From Hordeum vulgare subsp. vulgare (taxonomy: Eukaryota; Streptophyta; Magnoliopsida; Poales; Poaceae), in the NCBI RefSeq assembly GCF_904849725.1, contig NC_058524.1:553105763-553169762 (forward strand): 64,000 nucleotides of DNA, given 5' to 3'. Below the pieces are notes generated by a model, which was given only the letters and a program-made list of their open reading frames with translations, made no database searches and was not told the DNA's origin. Position 1 is the stretch's first letter. The number at the start of each line of letters is the position of its first letter. Of the stretch, positions 9,204 to 21,510 are shown in pieces. Both the position numbers and the translations under genes were made by a program.

Positions 9204-12200
9204 GTGAAGGGGAAACAAGCGGGTGAGTTGAAGGAGCAAGGTGTTGATGAGAGGAAGAGAAGAACAAAAGTGATAGAGAAACAATGGCGGAAAGATGTGG
9301 TTTTCTATGTGTCGAATAGGGACGACAACACCTGGATCGAAATTTATGCCTATATGTGGGGGAGGGAGACGAATGGGCACGAGGCACTTGTGGTTCTGCC
9401 GCACAACCCCAAGAAGAAGATACCATCAGATTTGTATCCCTTCTTCTACGTGTACTTTTACTGTGGTCTCACCCCCTCTTTCTCTGATTTCTTCTGCGCC
9501 ATGATGGCGGCGTATGATTTTTCCTTCTAGATTTCACGCCCAATGCAATGGCGTGCATGGCGATCTTCGCCCACCTGTGTGAGAACTTTGTCGGAGTCAC
9601 CCCCAATGTGGATTTCTTCAGACACTCCTTCCTCCCCGGATAGAGCACAAAATCACCGCTCGCGGAAAGTTAGCTGGATTCCCGTGGGTTGTAAAGAGGA
9701 TTGGGGATACTTCTCTGGCCAACATCCTGGGAAGTGGGAAGAATGGAGGGGCGATTGGTGTTGTATCAAGGATGACAAAGCCCCTGAGCTCTGCTCTGCA
9801 CGGACTGGTTGCATCTCGCGTGACAGCGAGTGGAGCAGCTTGGGCCTTTTCGATAACAAGCTTCGCCCGGTGCTGAACAATATCACCCGTTTCAAGGCCT
9901 TCGGGCTTACTGTTCAACACGTGGGGGCTGACTTCTTCTAGTGCCGCATTGGACCACTTCAGAAAAGGGACATGTTTTCTTGGGAGTTCAACGGTGCTGC
10001 CAACTGGATGCGGTTGTACCCAGGCACGTGCAACAACCTCACGACCTATGGCCACGACTGGTTGTGCAACCAATTGTTTGGTGTCTTTGGGTCGTTCCAT
10101 CTGCCGGCAGGGGTCATCCCTTTGCATATTAACTCTGCCAGGAGCTGGATTGTGCAGTGGATGTCGGATTGCAACGCCTATGGGGTCAAGTCGGATTGGG
10201 TTTTACCCTCCTTGGAATACGAGATTTAGTGGGTCTCCAGCCTCGAGGAAAGGGCCTCCCGACAAGAGGATAACCTAACTGCGCCCACCAGGGAGGTGGA
10301 GAAGGCTTATATTTCTGCTCGGATCACAGAGGACAAACGGGTCAGAGCCGCCAAAGGAACGACCTCTGGGGATGAAGGAGAGAAGGAATCCGTGTAAAGT
10401 GACTCTTTCGGAGAGGAGGACGAGAATCTACCCGTGGAAGAAGCTATCGGGGTGGATTCTGCTGGGGCTGGAACCCTCCAGACCGAGGGCGAGGTGGAGG
10501 AGGCAAAAGGTCCAGTGGTGGAGGAAAAGGGGCTCGAAGCGGGCCCACAAGCCCCAGAACCAGGACATCACCTTCGCCATCGCGTTGCCCGAGAAGCGGC
10601 AACTCCCACGCCTTCGCTGGTTCCCCCGAAGGTGAAGGAGATGACCTCCAAGGGAGGAGGACGCGAGGTTGCATGTCGCTAGTCCTCCCACGTTTCCCAA
10701 GCCAAAGCTTCTCCTGTCAAGCGACACAGGGTCATAGGGGTGGAACCCAGCCCCCCGTCAAGCCCAAATTTTCTGCCCGTCTTGCCTCTTCCCGAAGTCC
10801 CAACTCTATCACCAAGTTCCGCTCCACCAGCTCTAAAGAGGGGCAAATCTACTCCGCCGCCTGCATCATACGAGCTGGGATCTATGCTCATTGCTTCAAA
10901 GTAAGTCCTTCAACCACATTTGGCCTCAAAGTTCTTTGTATCTGATACTCTGACTAATTTTGCATGATCATCCTCTTGACAGGGATGAGGACAAGGAGAC
11001 CCTGGCGCATATGGCCAAACAAGCCAAATTCGCGGCAGGGCAGGATCCCACGGTAGACACGGTCCTCGTGGGAGACACGGGGGAGAACCCCGTGGCTAGG
11101 CCCCAGGCCAGCACCCACCACGGAATCCAAGAGCAATCCCCGTCCTGTAGCGGGGATGGAGAAAAGCGTCCTCCTACCCGACAGGAAGACGAGAGAGGTT
11201 CATTTGGGAGAGGCCCACAAGGAGGAGCCTTCCTTTCAAGACCCCTCGACAACCATTGTCATTGGGAGGGATTCACCAGCAAGGGCCTCTACCTATGAGC
11301 CTGTTCGTGCAGAAACTATCGTCGACGAAGCAGTGATGGGCCGTGCCCCAACAACTGATTTTTCCAAAGAAACATATATTCTTACGTGGCAGACTCCATC
11401 GGCTATCCCACTTTATTGTGGCATTACTTCCCTTGCCCTCTCTCTTTCTTTTAATCAGCAATTTGACTTTCATTTTGCTGTCTATTGCTGGTTACAACAT
11501 TGCTGCCCAAACAACCAGAGTTGCTAGAAGAGGTGGCTGGTATAGGGAAGGATGCTACCGTGGAGGCGGAGAAGATTGTTATCATAGAGGATCATGGAAC
11601 GGTTGCTGGGGAACTTCAGGAGTTCCTTAAGATAACGACATCAATCCCCGGTAGCTCAACTATCCTAGCCGTAGTTACCGAGGGGGAAAACACTCTTCAG
11701 TATCTGGGGCCCTTGCCTCCATGATATCCTCCATTGTCGTCTTTGTAATTCCCCTTAAACCAACTGGCGATGGTCACTGCTCGACTGTGCCCTCCAACTC
11801 CAGACATGTCCTTCTCAGCGGGCACAAACATCATCGAAGGCATCGAGCGGGCGCTGGCTCTGCTGCATCGGAAGGTCGGAGGGGTCGATGATCCTGTTGA
11901 CAGCGCCAAGGACGTGACTTTCTTGGAATCCATCCCCGCCAGGATCAAGGATATGCACAGCAGGTATGACCTCAAGTGGTAGGTAGTCAAAGAACAACGC
12001 GAGCACGTCGGTCTTGTGGACCAGTAGTTGAGGGACAAGGGAAACAAACTGCGGGAGTGGTACAACCAGCTGGTCCATTCCCTTAAGAGGCAGCATGAGA
12101 TGCTATCCATGGACAAGGAAGACGTTGCAGCAAAGGAGGCCCGTCTGGCGGAGTGCAAAGAGAATCTAGAAGCCAAAGAGGCGAAAATCTCCACCCGTGA

Positions 12201-13072
12201 AGAGGTCCTCGAACTTTCCCTCCATGATTAGGACGATGAGTTGAAGGCCTGCATTTTGCAATGCACCAAGGAGCTAGAGGACAACCACAAATCTGCTCTT
12301 GACGCGCTCCCCTCGACTTCTGCTGCCCAGTTGAAGAAGGTGTCCGACGAGCTTGTTGCCGCGGCTACTGCCAAGACCAAACTAGAGGTCTAGTTGAGCA
12401 CACTGACGGAGCCGCTTGCCAGAAGTGACGAGGATACCAAGGCCCTCAAAGAAGAAGCGTGAAAGGAGCAAACCACGCTGGAAGAGGCGCACTCGCATCT
12501 TTCTTCCAAGAGCCAAAGCCTCGACGCCGCCAACCATACTATTTCCGGTTTGCGATCCAGACTTGCCTAGCTTGAGAGGAACAACAAATCTGCCGGTGCT
12601 TGAGAGAAGCAGTTGCAAACGGATCTGACCAACACCCAAACTCTCCAGAAAGATGCAGAATACAAGCTAAAGAACCAGGTTGAGCAGCGCGACCTGTGGT
12701 CAAGGGCATGGCCGACATCGCTGAGCGCCTCACCACTAGATTGCAAACATGAACATGAACAGTTTTGCTTTCTCTGTCGGCCAGTATGAAGTCCCAAGCA
12801 TCAGGCTGACACTCTTATTCGTGGGATTGATCGAGGGGTTGAAGACGTATGAGGATGATATGGCTGCCTGCTTGGCTGATGAATCTCAGAAGCTGGCTCG
12901 CAATGCCCTTCTAATTGTCTTTAGCAATCTTGCCTTCTTCCACCTAGAGCCCGATCTCTCTAACGGTTTTAAGAAGTTGTCGCCGGGTGCTGATGTCTTT
13001 GCTGGCGCAGAGAAGGCGTATCCTCTTGCTTACAGGGTCCTCGCAGTCCCAAGGGTCCAGGGAAGCCACTAG
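9204..13072 (+). pseudogene. Gag-like 'putative gypsy-type transposon' protein with coiled-coil tail
   Basis: The N-terminal half matches the large grass family annotated as putative gypsy-type transposon (Transposase_28-like): VVFYVSNRDDNT and GRETNGHEALVVLPHNPK (9295-9415), the YPFFYVYFYCGL segment, then KWEEWRGDWCCIKDD (9735-9780), LGLFDNKLRPVLN (9840-9880), HDWLCNQLFGV and PAGVIPLHINSAR (10055-10140). A Pro/Glu-rich middle follows, then a GT-AG intron at 10901-10982. The C-terminal third (11770-13072) is a long heptad-rich coiled coil (KDEVAAKEARLAECKENL-like) ending in LAFFHLEPDL. Several frameshifts and stops (for example TAG near 9528) break it. No protease or polymerase is attached, so it belongs to a non-autonomous or truncated retroelement. 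I could not identify its LTRs. Confidence 0.75.
10901..10982 (+). other. Intron of the gag-like gene
   Basis: GTAAGTCCTT at the 5' end and a TTGACAG acceptor at the 3' end flank an AT-rich 82-base insert, while the flanking frames both carry family-like sequence. Splicing is inferred from the signals only. Confidence 0.55.
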
Positions 13073-14165
13073 AGTTAGCTTTGACCCACTCCTGCCACTT
13101 AAGACACAATATGTATCTCGTATTAGAACATGCACTATCCTTGCCTTGATGTTTGTTGAACTAGTGTCTTTATGTAATTGTATGCCACCCCCTTTGCTTT
13201 CCTCCTGGTATTCGTATGGCTACTTTCTTTGTGCGCTCTGATTGCCCGCCAGTCAACGTGTTGCCTTGATTTCCTTGAGGATTAGGTCCTTTGCATTCTG
13301 CTGGCAAGTACATGCTGTCAGCGAGTTTTTCCTCATCGGTCTTTGATGTTGCCGCGGGTTTTGTTGAGCAGGCTTGGCACAAAATAGGGGCAAGACCAGG
13401 AGGACAACGAGGTTTCGTTGTGTACCAGATTCAGCATAAAAAACCTTGGTCGCTAAGGGTAATATGAAAAATTCTAGCTTTAACAAAAACTGACGGTCAT
13501 GTCGACTTATCTTTCATTAAGGCTTCTTCTCTATCTTGGTGTGTGTCTCTACCCACATTCGCCGTTCCCTCCTTCCTCCATCGGTGTTTTCTTCCCTTCG
13601 CGTTCCCCATCACATGCATGGTGTAAACCATCGCTTTTCTGGGAGGAAGACAAAAATGAATAGAGAGGAAATAGAGGTACTTGGGGAAATGTTAGTCATG
13701 GGCGTGGTCTCCGGCAAGAACTTAAGACATCTAGTTTTGCAATTTCATACTTTCATTCCCAATTTCTATGGTAATAGCTGACGTGACAACTTTGCATACC
13801 GATTTGTTGCTTATAATATTAAACTTACTCTTACGTAGGTATGACTTGAGTATCATGCAGGGCCACAAATAAATTTATCATAAACTTTTTTGGGAACCTT
13901 CTCACTTAGCACTAGGCTTTAATGTACATTGTACACTACGTATGGTTACATGTGTAACTTATAATGCTTCTAGATATGATCAAATTATTGTGCGCGCCTA
14001 ACGATAGGCATGTATAATTTCCAAAGTTCCTAAACAATGATACTACAATACATGTGGCCTCCACTAGAAGGGAAAATGGATCAAAGTGGTGGTGTTTTGC
14101 CTCCTAGTACTTTGTTGGTAACAAGACCTATTACATAAAAAGAAAAATAAAGCTAGCTAGATAGG
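13073..14165. other. Unassigned DNA
   Basis: About 1.1 kb after the gag-like relic. I see no domain, LTR end or RNA gene. The 13536-13781 frame has no recognisable features. The 3' end of the retroelement that carried the gag-like gene must lie here, but no polypurine tract stands out. Confidence 0.4.
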
Positions 14166-14415
14166 AATGGGAGGCATCAAGAAATTCCGACATACCTGGA
14201 TGTAGAGTATGGCTACATTGCCACAGGGAACAGACTTAGAGAGCGATGGGTGGTCGTGCTTAGAACACTTCATGAGCTTGGGAAACTCGCCATCGTGCTA
14301 GGTTTCACAGATTGGTAGATTAAAGGAACGAAAGTGAACATTTCCAAGGTTATGGGACCATGTTATAATGACCAAATCAATAATCGCCTCGAACAACTCT
14401 AAGAAATTTGCACGG
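14166..14415 (+). pseudogene. Unidentified coding-like frame cut by Gypsy E
   Basis: The frame containing TAC at 14193 stays coherent for about 75 codons, with only a TAG (in place of a likely TGG-type codon) near 14315 and a TAA near 14400. It reads YLDVEYGYIATGNRLRERW, then LRTLHELGKLAIVLGF, then KGTKVNISKVMGPCYNDQI. Mixed hydrophobic and charged composition and codon-like periodicity suggest former protein coding. I do not recognise the family. It stops 7 bases before the LTR of Gypsy E, so the remainder may lie on the far side of the nest. Confidence 0.35.
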
Positions 14416-14421
14416 GATCAC

Positions 14422-15803
14422 TGATATGTCTCAAACATACCTACTTTTTCAAGCACTTTTGCTCTTGTTTTGGACTCTAATGTGCATGATTTGAATGAAA
14501 CTAACTCGAACTCGTGTTGTTTTCAACAGAGGTACCTTGTTGTTATTTTTGTGCAGAAATATAAGTTCTTGGAATTGGATGAAACTTTTTGTGGATTTAT
14601 TCTGGAATTTATGAAGAATTATGGAGCGAAGACATGTCGGGGGGCTGTGTGTGGGCCACAAGGCAATAGGGCACGCCACGCCCCTAGGCACACCCTATTA
14701 GCTTTTGGGGCCCACATGGCTCCCCTGACCCTAATTCCAGTCCGATAAATTCAAAATTACAAAGAAACACATTGGAGAGAAGTTTTCATCGTCTTTTATG
14801 AGACAAAGTCGCCGCCACCTAGTGTTCTTCCTCGAGAGGGTTGATCTGGAGTCCTTTTGGGGCTCTAGAGAGGGGGATTAATTGTCGTCATTATCACCAA
14901 CCCTTCTCCATCAACAATTCCATGATGCTCACTGTCGGGAGTGAGTAATTCCTTCGTAGGCTTGTTGGACGGTGATGGGATTGGATGAGATTGATCACGT
15001 AATCGAGTTATTTTGATAGGGCTTGATCCCTAGTATCCACTATGTTCTGAGATTGATGTTGCTATGACTTTGCTTTGCTTAATGCTTGTCACTAGGGCCC
15101 GAGTGCCATGATTTTAGATCTGAACCTATTATGTTTTCACTGAATATAAAAATGTTTAGATCTTATCTTGCAAGTTGTATGCACCTATTACGTGTTATGA
15201 TCTGCATACACCAAGGTGACAATAATTGGGACTCTTTCAGTGATTGCCGTAGTGTGAGGAGTTCATGTATTCACCACGTGTTAATACTTTGTTTTAGTTC
15301 TCTATTAAAAGGAAGCCTTAATATCCCTTAGTTTCCTTATGTACCCCGCTGCCATGGGAGGGTAGGATAAAAGATGTCATGCAAGTTCTTATCGCAAGCA
15401 CGTATGACTATATATAGAGAATACATGCCTACATTACATTGATGAATTGGAGCTAGTTCTGTGTCGCTCTAGTGTGTAACTGTTACATGATTGATGACAC
15501 CTAAATTATTATCCATCACTAGTCCACGTGCCTACACTTTTCACATACTTAATCTTGCTAAGTTACTACTGTTGCTTTTATTGGTAGAATCATTACAAAA
15601 CGATAATTGTTACCGTTGCTACTACCATTTTGTCGTGCTACTAAATATTTTGCTGCAAAAAGATATCCCAGGTATGGTTGAATTGACAACTCAGCTGCTA
15701 AGACCAATATTTATTCTTTGGCTCCCCTTGTTTGGAATCAATAAATCAGTGTGTAATACTACCCGCGAAGACTATTGTGATCCCCTATACTTGTGGGTTA
15801 TGA
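14422..15803 (+). repeat. 5' LTR of Gypsy E
   Basis: Starts TGATATGTCTCAAACATACC and ends near TTGTGGGTTATGA just before the primer site. Its first 150 bases are homologous to the inverted ends of the A and H LTRs (CACTTTTGCTCTTGTTTTGG, ATGATTTGAATG). It lacks the triplet expansion and primer-site modules seen in A and H. Length about 1.38 kb. A TATATATAG motif lies near 15410. Confidence 0.8.
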
Positions 15804-15814
15804 AGACATTTTTC

Positions 15815-15832
15815 TGGCACCCTTGCCAGAGA
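15815..15832 (+). promoter_or_regulatory. Primer-binding site, tRNA-Asp type (degenerate)
   Basis: TGGCACCCTTGCCAGAGA differs at 4 of 18 positions from the complement of the plant tRNA-Asp 3' end (TGGCGCCGTTGCCGGGGA). It lies directly after the LTR end. Confidence 0.75.
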
Positions 15833-15879
15833 GAATAACTCTATTTATTGTGTTCACTTGTGGGTATCCAATTTCCACT

Positions 15880-17274
15880 ATGAACAATCTGAAAGATAAT
15901 ATAACCAAGATTGTACCCTCTAAGATGAGGGGAGGTAAGGAACTGCCATCTAGCTCTGCTTTTGATTCGCCTACTGTTTTGAATCAGCTTATGACACCAC
16001 CATTTGATGCTCCTTCTGATATGTCGCAATTACTTGATGGTGCTACTTTTGAAATCCATGAAAATTATGATGTTGCTACTGCTATGCTTGATAAAAATAA
16101 ATGTGTATCACTTGGTGAATTACTAGATGCTCATATTCCTAAATCTAGAGAACTTGAAAATGTTGAAAATGATGAAGTTTTTGAATCACCTATTATACCT
16201 GGATCTCCTAATAGATATGAATTACCTAATGTACGTCAGGGTTATGATGTAGATGGGGAGATAGTTACAGACTTTCTTGCTTGTATTGATATAGATGATT
16301 TGAAGAAACTACAATTCTATGATGGAGAAAATGAAATGTGATCCTAAAGTTGCTACTTCTCCTATATGTGTTACTAATAAGGATTACAAATTCTCTGTTG
16401 ATCATGAGTTAATCATTATAACAGAATTTGATCATTTCCATGACTATGTAACTGAAACTATTGTGAGAAACCTCACTAAATTGAATGATGATGCCACCTT
16501 ATTTTCTCATGAGGAAAAGATGCGCTATTATTACATCCTGAAGCTTTTTCCCCTTTTTTGCTAAAAGGCGATGATAAGAAATGGTTCCTCACTCTTTTTT
16601 GTGGTTGTGTTCTTAGACCCAAGGATATGATATATTATTTCTCTAAAATTATTTTCCTGTTCATAAAAAACAAGCCGCTTTACATGAAATAATTAACTTT
16701 GTGCAAATTGAAGAAGAGAATCTCCCTCGAGCTTTGGGAGGCTTCTCCAGCTACTAAGAGATTTGCATGATCATCCTCTTGAGAAAATGAAATACTTGAT
16801 ATATTTTATAATGCACTAACCGATGCTTCTAGGGACTACCTAGATAATTGTGCTAGTTGTGTTTTCAGATAATGAACTGTTTGACAAGCTGAAAAAGTAC
16901 TAAATATTATATTGCAAAATGTTGATAATCGGACAATTCTTGAACCACTACCAGAACCTATTCAAAAGAATATATGTATTATATACCTTAGTCCAAAATA
17001 TGTGCAAGAAGCCAAGATATTTATGAAAGAGAAAGCATTAAATTTGAAGATGCCAAGAATTTACCACCTATTGAACAAATTCATGGACTTATCATCCCTA
17101 CATAGGTAGTAGAGGTAAATTCTCTCCATAGATTTAATGAAAGTGATATACCTTATACCAAGACTCCTAGTCAATGCATGGATGAATTTAATAATTACGT
17201 TGTCAAGCAGGAGCACTTCAATAATTATGTTATAAATAAATTACAACGTAGTGCTGAAAGCACATATGCTCCAT
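15880..17274 (+). pseudogene. Gypsy E gag
   Basis: ATG at 15880 begins MNNLKDNITKIVPSK and GGKELPSSSAFDSP, matching the gag N-termini of elements A and H (MKNLKDPKTKVLPS). It continues through RYELPNVRQGYDVDGE, shifts frame near 16320 (CDPKVATSPICVTNKDYKFS), and includes the retrotransposon gag core around 16500-16800 with further frameshifts. It breaks at Copia D just after a segment corresponding to the FNDYV region of gag in A. Confidence 0.75.
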
Positions 17275-18768
17275 TGGTGGTTTTGAATTCATGGCAAGAT
17301 ACATTGTATCTTGGGCTAATACTTTTACCTAGTGTATTTCAGATATAGTCTATAGAGAAGATTGGCTAAGTATTGTGTGGAGAAGCCCCAAGGAAGAAAA
17401 GGAATAGGATTGGCCAAGCTTCAAGCTACAAGACTTCACATTATATATTTCTGAGAAATCACATTTGAGTCCATAGGAAAGCCAATACTATTAAAAGGGG
17501 GTGAGGTATCTATGGTGAATTGGTTGCTCAAGTACTTAGAGATAGCCACCAAAAATACTCAGCCATTCTCCGAGAAATTTCTTTGTCCAAAAGCCTAAAC
17601 ATCAATATCGGCGCCACCAATATTTTCCACTCGGCCCTACCGATTTTTCCACACCCAGAACCTATGCCAAACCCTAGAATCTCGGTACCACCAACTTCCA
17701 TTTCGGTGCCATAGAAACCAGTGACCAAGTTTCTGGTATGTCATTTTCAAGAATCATAAATTCTGAGTCTTCGAATCGGTCTCACCGAGATTTGGAAACT
17801 ATCCTAGGTCACGATATCTATACCACCGAGGTTCCTATATTGGTATCATCGAGAATTTGAAAGTTGCAACATTTTGTGCAAATCAGTGCCACCGAGATTC
17901 ACTTCGGTTTCATCTAGTTGGGCAATAATGTTGTAAAGGTTGGATTTTGGGAGATTCCTATATATACCCATCCACCACCTATCATTCATAGAGGAAGCAC
18001 TCAGAACACACATACACTTGCCATACCCATTTTTCTGAGAGAGAGAGCTACCTACTCATGTGTTGAGATCAATATATTCCAATCCATCCATTTGAAACTT
18101 GATCTATAGGCTCCCTAAGTTGCTTTCCACCCAATCAATCTCTTCTACCCAAGCCAAATCTGTGAGAGAGTGACTGGGTGATGAGGAGACTATCTTTTGA
18201 ATCACAAGAGCAAGGAGTTCATTGTTCTACCACATCTATTACCTTTTGGAGGGTGGTGCCTCCTAGATTGGTTAGGTGTCGCTTTGGAGCCTCCTACGTT
18301 GTGTTGTGGAGTTGAACCAAGATGTTTGTATAGGCAAGGAGATAGCCTACTTCGTTAAGATCTACCCCAAGTGAGGCTAGTACTTCATGGACGTAAGCCA
18401 TGATGGAATAGACAAGGTTGCTTATCCATGGACCCTCCGTAGGTGGAGCCCTCGTGGAATCGCGCAACCATTAATCTCCATGGGTTGAAGTCTTCATCAA
18501 AGTGGACGTACGATGGCACCACCTATCGGAACCATGCCAAAAATCACCGTGTCCATCTTTGCATTTGATCTTCCTAAAGTTGACTCCTTACTTTAATGTG
18601 CATGTCTTTTCTTTCCACTTCTATACTCATAGACTTGCATGTGTAGGGTGTGTATGACTTGCTATAAATTCTAAAATCTACCAACCATTAAAAATGGGAA
18701 AAGGCTAGGTTTTAATTTGTCAAGTAGTCTATTCACCCCCTCTATTCATCCCTTCTAGTGATCCCTCA
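17275..18768 (+). repeat. 5' LTR of Copia D
   Basis: The right end is fixed by CCCTCA followed by the primer site at 18771. The left end is placed where Gypsy E gag homology stops; TG dinucleotides at 17275 and 17278 are candidates, so this limit is uncertain by a few bases. The LTR contains CACCGAGATT-type repeats and a TATA box (CTATATATAC, 17958-17967). Confidence 0.65.
17958..17967 (+). promoter_or_regulatory. TATA box in Copia D LTR
   Basis: CTATATATAC in the middle of the LTR, followed by CCATCCACCACC and about 800 bases of R/U5. This is a typical core promoter for a Copia LTR. Confidence 0.55.
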
Positions 18769-18770
18769 AT

Positions 18771-18782
18771 TGGTATACGAGC
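18771..18782 (+). promoter_or_regulatory. Primer-binding site of Copia D (initiator tRNA-Met type)
   Basis: TGGTATACGAGC differs at two positions from the canonical TGGTATCAGAGC and sits two bases after the LTR end. Confidence 0.75.
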
Positions 18783-18817
18783 TTTGGTCTCCATAGCCTT
18801 GGTTTAATCACCATTGG

Positions 18818-19703
18818 ATGAAGATGGATGTGTCTAGTTTGGGAAATCTTAGTTGTAGAGTGTCTATTCTCAATGGGAAGTATTATAGATAATGGAAAGA
18901 TGAAATTCTTGATATATTTGATAAATTCCATTTGAGCAAGTATGTTGAAAATACCTATGTGCCTCCCATTGATCCCTTACATCTTTCGCATGATGATGAA
19001 GTTAATATGCTTGACAATCTTAAAACTATTAATCTCATCATTAGAGAGCTGCCAAGAAATGTGCTTAATCAAATTAAGAACTTTGAATGTGCTATATTTG
19101 TGGAAAGATTTGGAGAAAATATAACCCGACTACTCCTTGAATAATCTTGATGTCATTTTCCAAATATCTACCGCCTTTCAAAAAATGAAGCCCAATGATC
19201 CTAACTTTGATAATTATCTATTTGAGCTTTGTGACCTCATGCATGCTAAATAAGATGTCATTACCATCAAAAACATCATTTTTGAAGCCATTCCCATTCA
19301 TAAACTTGAACACTGTTATGGTCGAAATTCTAACGAATCTTTTGATTCTTAGACGAGGATTTTCCACTCGACAATGAAATGTGGAGCACGGCTACTATGA
19401 TGATGACGAGAAGTTTGACATCGAGTATGAGAAGGCCATGAGGAGCCTAAGTCTTATGGCAAACCTTAGAGACTACATGACAGGAGGAAAGGAGTGGATA
19501 CTTGATAGTGAATGCACTAATCACATGACTGGAGAAAAATATATGTTTCATGAGATCACACCAAACCATGGACCACGAAGGTATGTTACTATTGGATACA
19601 ACTCCAAGGGTAAGGTACTTGGTCCTGGCAAGGTAGCCATATCTCATGATAGTTCCATGGAAAATGTCATGCTTGTTGAATCCCTTGGCTACAATCTTCT
19701 TTC
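18818..19703 (+). pseudogene. Copia D gag and start of protease
   Basis: The gag begins at ATG 18818 (MKMDVSSLGNL) and carries the UBN2-type gag features NGKYYR*W, LKTINLIIRELPRN and FELCDLMHAK, with stops near 18890 and 19141. A second open part (19381-19703) holds the retropepsin site in WILDSECTNHMTG, where the usual DSG/DTG is DSE, so the catalytic Gly is replaced. The frame then runs into the LTR of Copia B at 19704, with GYNLLSVG as the last host residues. The protein would form the particle and its processing enzyme; here it is inactive. Confidence 0.75.
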
Positions 19704-21424
19704 TGTTGGGGAGCGTAGTAATAATTCAAAATAATTCCTACGTCACACCAAGATCTAACTAGGAGAAACCAGAAACGAGAGAGGTAGAGCATCTTCATAC
19801 CGTTGAAGATCGCAAAGAGGAAGCGTTACTACGAACGCAGTTGATGGAGTCGTACTCGCAGCGATCCAATCAAACATCGAACGTTCGGTGTCTCCGCATT
19901 CGACACACCTATAGCCCGGGGACGTCTCCTCCTTCTTGATCCAGCAAGGAGGGAGGAGAAGTTGAGGGAGAACTCCAACAGCACGACGACGTGGTGGCGA
20001 TGGAGTTTGCGGTTCTCCGGCAGGGCTTCGCCAAGCACCGCGGCGGAAGAGAGGTGGAGAGATAGGGTTGCGCTGAGGGAGAGAGAGACTTGTGTGTGCA
20101 GCCCTCCCAATACCTCCACTATATATAGGAGGGAGGAAGAGGGGGTGCAGCCACCCCTAGGGAAACCTTAGGTGGTACGGCATCCATAGTAGGCGGAGGG
20201 GGCGACGCCCTAGGGGGTGGCTTGCCACCCAAGCCAACCACCACGCCCTAGGGTTTGGCCCTTGCACCTTGAGCTTCCTCCCTTTGGCTCGCACCAGCCC
20301 ACCAATGGCTGGTTCCCTTCTCCTTTCAGCCCATGTAGCCCTCCGGGATTGATGGACCTTCCCGGTGGACCCTCGGTACCTTTTCGGTGCTCCTCGTACA
20401 ATACCGATAAACCCCAAAACCTTTCCGGCGACCAAAACTGGACTTTCCATATCTAAATCCTTACCTCCAGACCATTCCGCAACTCCTCGTGACGTCCGGG
20501 ATCTCATCCGGGACTCCGAACAACCTTTGTTAACCACATATACTATTCCCATAACAACTCTAGTGTCACCGAACCTTAAGTGTGTAGACCCTACGGGTTC
20601 GGGAACCATGCAGACATGACCGAGACATATCTCCGTCCAATAACTTACAGCGGGATCTCGATATCCATGTTGGCTCCCAAATGTTCCATGATGATCTCAT
20701 TGGATGAACCACGATGTCGAGGATTCACTCAATCCCGTATGCAATTCCCTTGTCTATCGGTATGACACTTGCCCGAGATTCAATCATCGATATCCCTATA
20801 CCTTGTTCAATCTCGTTACCGGAAAGTCTCATTACTCGTTCCGTAACACATCACCCCTTGGCTAACTCCTTAGTCACATCGAGCTCATTATGATGATGTA
20901 TTACCGAGTGGGCCCAGAGATACCTCTCCGTCACACGGAGCGGCAAATCCCAGTCTCGATTCATACCAACCCAACATACACTTTTGGAGATACCTGTAGT
21001 GCACCTTTATAATCACCGAGTTACATTGTGAAGTTTGATACACCCAAATCACTCCTACGGTATCCGGGAGTTGCACAATTTCATGGTCTAAGGAAATGAT
21101 ACTTGACATTACAAAAGCTTTAGCAGACGAACTACACTATCTTGTGCTATGCTTAGGATTGGGTCTTGTCCATCACATCATTTTCCTAATGATGTGATCC
21201 CGTTATCAATGACATCCAATGTCCATGATCAGGAAACCATTACCATCTATTGATCAACGAGCTAGTCAACTAGAGGCTCACTAGGGACATGTCATGGTCT
21301 ATATATTCACACATGTATTACGATTTACGGTTAATACATTTATAGCATGAATTAGACAATTATCATGAACAAGGAAATATAATAATAACCATTTTATTAT
21401 TGCCTCTAGGGCATAATTCCAACA
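19704..21424 (-). repeat. 3' LTR of Copia B
   Basis: On the plus strand it runs from TGTTGGGGAGCGTAGTAATA to GGGCATAATTCCAACA. The TATA box (TATATATAG) is at 20120-20128 on the minus strand. It pairs with 36724-38396. Confidence 0.9.
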
Positions 21425-21437
21425 TTCTCCCACTTGC
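21425..21437 (-). promoter_or_regulatory. Polypurine tract of Copia B
   Basis: Minus strand reads GCAAGTGGGAGAA immediately before the 3' LTR, as in BARE/WIS elements. It primes plus-strand DNA. Confidence 0.8.
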
Positions 21438-21510
21438 ACTAGAGTCAATAATCTAGTTACATTGTGATGAATCGATCACCCATAGAGTTCTAGTGCTAAT
21501 CATGTTTCGC

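Larger units (their letters stand above)
14422..17274 (+). mobile_element. Gypsy E, 5' portion (LTR, PBS, gag)
   Basis: A plus-strand Ty3/Gypsy element of the same family as A and H but an older, more diverged copy. The 5' LTR, primer site and gag are present, and Copia D interrupts it near 17274. The remainder is beyond the window because D itself runs past the right part. It is the outermost layer of the nest. Confidence 0.8.

Noticed and set aside
11770..12736. Independent coiled-coil host gene
   Set aside because: The heptad-rich frames continue the gag-like protein in family order and are broken by the same kind of stops, so a separate gene is not supported.
13536..13781. 81-codon plus ORF
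   Set aside because: No domain, no flanking signal and ordinary chance length; kept only as unassigned DNA.
20157..20609. 150-codon minus ORF in Copia B LTR, with a related 173-codon ORF at 37176-37697
   Set aside because: Both are within LTRs and open by chance. They differ in frame and length between the two LTRs of the same element.
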